Source: UBA1081 sp045636025 (GTDB lineage Bacteria; Bacillota; Clostridia; Oscillospirales; Acutalibacteraceae). Taken from it: a DNA stretch of 64,000 nucleotides. Shown piece after piece: positions 61,991-64,000 of this stretch (position 1 is the stretch's first letter; each line of letters opens with the position of its first letter). The position numbers and the translations under genes were made by a program. Under the pieces are notes generated by a model. That model had not been told where the DNA came from, did no database searches, and saw nothing but the letters and a program-made list of their open reading frames with translations. The DNA lies in the NCBI GenBank assembly GCA_045636025.1, contig JAZTWP010000001.1, positions 50,423-114,422 on the forward strand. Reading direction: 5' to 3'.

Positions 61991-62887
61991 ATGAACAAAA
62001 AAGTAATATTTGAAGGCTCTGCTATTGCGATTATCACTCCTTTTACAGAAGACCTTAAGAAAATCGATTTTGACACTTTTGAAAAAATCATCAATGACCA
62101 GATTGACAACGGAACAGATGCAATTGTAGTATGCGGTACAACAGGTGAAGGTTCAACTCTTTCACACGAAGAACATACTGCAGCTATGAAATTCTGTGTT
62201 GATGTTGTAAACAAGAGAGTTCCCGTTATTGCAGGCACAGGTTCAAACGACACATTCTATGCTGTTGAACTTTCAAACGAAGCAGAGAAATGTGGCGTTG
62301 ACGGTCTCCTTATGGTAACTCCTTACTATAATAAGACATCTCAGTCCGGCCTTATCGAACATTACAATTATATTGCAGACAGAGTTTCAGCTCCTATCAT
62401 TCTTTACAACGTACCCGGAAGAACAGGTATGACTATCAAACCTGAAACTTATGTAGAACTCGCTAAGCACGAAAGAATTGTTGCAACAAAAGAAGCTTGC
62501 GGCGATATTTCTCTCATTCAGCAGGTTGCTGCGCTCTGCGGAGACAGTCTCACAATCTATTCAGGCAATGATGATCAGATACTTCCCGTAATGGCTCTCG
62601 GCGGTAAAGGCGTTATCTCAGTTCTTTCACACGTTGCTCCTCGCGTTGCACACGACATTGCAAGAAAATATCTTGACGGTGACGTTATCGGCTCAAGAAA
62701 TCTTCAGCTTGAGTATCTTGATCTTTGTAACGCTCTTTTCTGCGATGTTAATCCCATCCCTGTAAAAGAAGCTATGAATATGTGCGGCTGGAATGTAGGC
62801 AGATGCAGAATGCCTCTCGGTCAGATGAGTGAAGAAGCAAAAGCAACACTTTATAAAGCACTTGCAAATCACGGTCTCGCAAAATAA
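61991..62887 (+). CDS. dapA: 4-hydroxy-tetrahydrodipicolinate synthase
   Basis: The 298-residue barrel enzyme has SAIAIITPFTEDLKKIDFD at the start, VVCGTTGEGSTLSHEEH near residue 45, VTPYYNKTSQSGLIEHY, YNVPGRTGM near 138 and the Schiff-base Lys167 in VATKEACGD. YSGNDDQILPVMALGGKGVISVLSHV completes the active-site shell. It condenses pyruvate with aspartate semialdehyde. AAGGAGAT precedes the ATG. A 9-pair hairpin lies between it and dapB. Confidence 0.97.
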   Translation: MNKKVIFEGSAIAIITPFTEDLKKIDFDTFEKIINDQIDNGTDAIVVCGTTGEGSTLSHEEHTAAMKFCVDVVNKRVPVIAGTGSNDTFYAVELSNEAEKCGVDGLLMVTPYYNKTSQSGLIEHYNYIADRVSAPIILYNVPGRTGMTIKPETYVELAKHERIVATKEACGDISLIQQVAALCGDSLTIYSGNDDQILPVMALGGKGVISVLSHVAPRVAHDIARKYLDGDVIGSRNLQLEYLDLCNALFCDVNPIPVKEAMNMCGWNVGRCRMPLGQMSEEAKATLYKALANHGLAK

Positions 62888-62894
62888 AAAAATC

Positions 62895-62925
62895 AAGTCG
62901 GGTTCAAATACCCGACTTTGTTGTA
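62895..62925 (+). terminator. Intercistronic hairpin between dapA and dapB
   Basis: AAGTCGGGT (62895-62903) and ACCCGACTT (62910-62918) form a perfect 9-base stem followed by only a broken T run (TGTTGT). It is probably a partial terminator or mRNA-stabilising stem, as dapB follows 20 bases later. Confidence 0.55.
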
Positions 62926-62944
62926 TAAAAAAGGAAGTAATAAA

Positions 62945-63700
62945 ATGACAAAAGTTATATTAAGCGGTTGCTCTGGAAAAATGGGTTTTGCTGTAACAAA
63001 AGCAGTCAGTGAAAGAAACGATATAGAAATTGTCGCGGGCGTTGATATTTTTGAAAGTGTTTCACTTCCCTATCCCGTATTTTCAGCATTTTCTGAAGTT
63101 CCCTGCGAAGCAGATGTAATTATCGATTTTTCAAATCCTTCTGCGCTCACTTCTATTCTTGAATTTTCAAAAAATAAGAAAATTCCTGCAGTGCTTTGCG
63201 CAACAGGATATACAGCAGAACAGAACGCTATGATTGAAGAAGCTTCTGCAGAGGTTGCAATGTTCCGTTCAGGCAATATGTCTCTTGGCATAAACCTTAT
63301 ATCAGAACTTTCAAAGGCAGCAGCAAAGATTCTTGGAGGTTCTTTTGATATTGAAATCGTCGAAGCACACCATAATCTTAAACTTGATGCTCCCAGCGGT
63401 ACAGCAATTATGCTTGAAAAAGCTGTTGAAGAAGGACTTGATTATACACCTGATCTTGTATATGACAGACACAGCCGTTCACAGAAGCGTGACAAACACG
63501 AAATAGGTATACACTCTATCAGAGGCGGCACAATTGTCGGTGAACATGAGGTTATTTTTGCAGGCAATGATGAAATCATCAAAATAAGCCACACGGCGCT
63601 TTCTAAGAACGTTTTTGCTGTCGGTGCAGTTAATGCTGCAATCTATATGAAAGACAAAACTACAGGCATGTACAACATGTCAGACGTAATAAACGGATAA
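62945..63700 (+). CDS. dapB: 4-hydroxy-tetrahydrodipicolinate reductase
   Basis: The ATG at 62945 (TKVILSGCSGKMGFAV) has AAGGAAG seven bases upstream; an in-frame TTG at 62918 falls in the hairpin. The 251-residue protein has the nucleotide-binding GCSGKMG, VIIDFSNPSALTSIL, CATGYTAEQ, SGNMSLGINLI and the catalytic EAHHNLKLDAPSGTAIML near residue 140, then GGTIVGEHEVIFAG. It reduces the DapA product toward diaminopimelate. It ends the operon 5 bases before the terminator. Confidence 0.97.
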   Translation: MTKVILSGCSGKMGFAVTKAVSERNDIEIVAGVDIFESVSLPYPVFSAFSEVPCEADVIIDFSNPSALTSILEFSKNKKIPAVLCATGYTAEQNAMIEEASAEVAMFRSGNMSLGINLISELSKAAAKILGGSFDIEIVEAHHNLKLDAPSGTAIMLEKAVEEGLDYTPDLVYDRHSRSQKRDKHEIGIHSIRGGTIVGEHEVIFAGNDEIIKISHTALSKNVFAVGAVNAAIYMKDKTTGMYNMSDVING

Positions 63701-63705
63701 AAAAC

Positions 63706-63742
63706 AAGGAGTCTCAGTAAATATGAGACTCCTTATATTTTT
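63706..63742. terminator. Bidirectional terminator between dapB and the serine dehydratase gene
   Basis: AAGGAGTCTCA (63706-63716) and TGAGACTCCTT (63724-63734) are perfect 11-base arms with a 7-base loop, followed by ATATTTTT on the plus strand and ACAAG/TTGTTTTTT on the minus. Confidence 0.9.
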
Positions 63743-64000
63743 ACTGATATAATTTAGCAAGACCGCCTTCGGATGTTTCTCTGTAATGGTGTTTCAGGTC
63801 TTTACCTGTCTGATACATCGTTTCAACAACAAGATCAAAAGAAATCTTTCTTGTTGAAGAAAGGAAATTAGCAAGGTTTAGAGCGTTAATTGCTCTCATT
63901 GCCGCAACGGCTCCCCTTTCTATACACGGAATTTGAACAAGTCCGCATATCGGGTCACAGGTAAGCCCCAGATGGTGCTCCATTGCAACTTCTGCTGCAT
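63741..64000 (-). CDS. L-serine dehydratase, alpha-subunit type, C-terminal part (cut by window edge)
   Basis: The frame is open to the right edge, so the start lies outside. The visible end reads AAEVAMEHHLGLTCDPICGL, VQIPCIERGAVAAMRAIN, then ISFDLVVETMYQTGKDLKHHYRETSEGGLAKLY. EHHLGLTCDP..GLVQIPCIER is the signature of the iron-sulfur L-serine ammonia-lyase alpha chain, and the two visible motif cysteines are 4Fe-4S ligands. It deaminates serine to pyruvate. Whether it is a separate alpha subunit or a fused single-chain enzyme cannot be seen. Confidence 0.92.
   Translation of the reverse strand, partial: AAEVAMEHHLGLTCDPICGLVQIPCIERGAVAAMRAINALNLANFLSSTRKISFDLVVETMYQTGKDLKHHYRETSEGGLAKLYQ

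Overview
The window is AT-rich Gram-positive DNA, most likely a gut or rumen clostridium of the Oscillospiraceae/Ruminococcus type. This rests on gene content: a dockerin-bearing secreted protein, rubrerythrin, a SpoIIM-like protein, a TIGR04086-type membrane protein beside yajC, class 1B PyrD with PyrK, PyrI fused to no other domain, and AGGAGG-type ribosome binding sites with near-consensus sigma-A promoters. No rRNA, tRNA, CRISPR array or insertion sequence was seen.

Layout. (1) 1-12.8 kb, minus strand: an exopolysaccharide/capsule operon. Transcription starts at about 12.85 kb and runs leftwards through a PglF/CapD-type dehydratase, a PglC-type phosphoglycosyl transferase, a PglA-like transferase, an EpsG-like polymerase, six further glycosyltransferase-type genes, a DUF115-type protein, an acetyltransferase, a 3' gene remnant and a flippase cut by the window edge. 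(2) 12.99-17.7 kb, plus strand: the matching control operon, divergent from (1): a PHP-type tyrosine phosphatase, an Ig-like DUF5011-type protein, and two Wzz/BY-kinase proteins. The first keeps the kinase motifs but has no tyrosine tail; the second has a degraded Walker B and a 19-tyrosine Gly/Tyr tail. (3) 17.7-25.1 kb: a GH2 glycosidase, rubrerythrin, a Cys-rich protein, a Gfo/Idh/MocA oxidoreductase, a prolyl-tRNA editing-like protein and a GPH sugar symporter. (4) 25.2-32.2 kb: a divergent LCP-like protein, FolE, a lipoprotein, UvrB and UvrA. (5) 32.3-38.0 kb: a complete UMP-synthesis operon lacking only carbamoyl-phosphate synthetase, pyrC-K-D-F-E-B-I, behind a consensus promoter and a roughly 105-nt structured leader.

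(6) 38.1-45.5 kb, minus: a five-gene cell-wall operon, FHA protein, RodA/FtsW, penicillin-binding protein, ABC ATPase and a very large FtsX-type permease. (7) 45.6-52.7 kb, plus: aldose epimerase, a secreted dockerin protein with an LCAT-like domain, and a 1032-residue zinc-ribbon/TIR/TPR/transmembrane/RCC1 protein. (8) 52.7-55.8 kb, minus: a candidate structured RNA, a DUF1292 protein, a LacX-type mutarotase and a membrane-anchored subtilase. (9) 55.9-60.7 kb: a Xer-type recombinase with a dif-like palindrome just upstream, then queA-tgt-yajC-TIGR04086-spoIIM on minus. (10) 60.7-64 kb: asd-dapA-dapB for lysine/diaminopimelate, then the C-terminal part of serine dehydratase.

The strongest leads are the TIR/RCC1 protein, the split kinase/tyrosine-tail pair, the unassigned structured RNA, the dif-like site beside its recombinase, and two hairpins (21.6 and 58.0 kb) that look like terminators yet hold the next gene's ribosome binding site in their 3' arm. 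All names come from reading sequence motifs; no database search was run.
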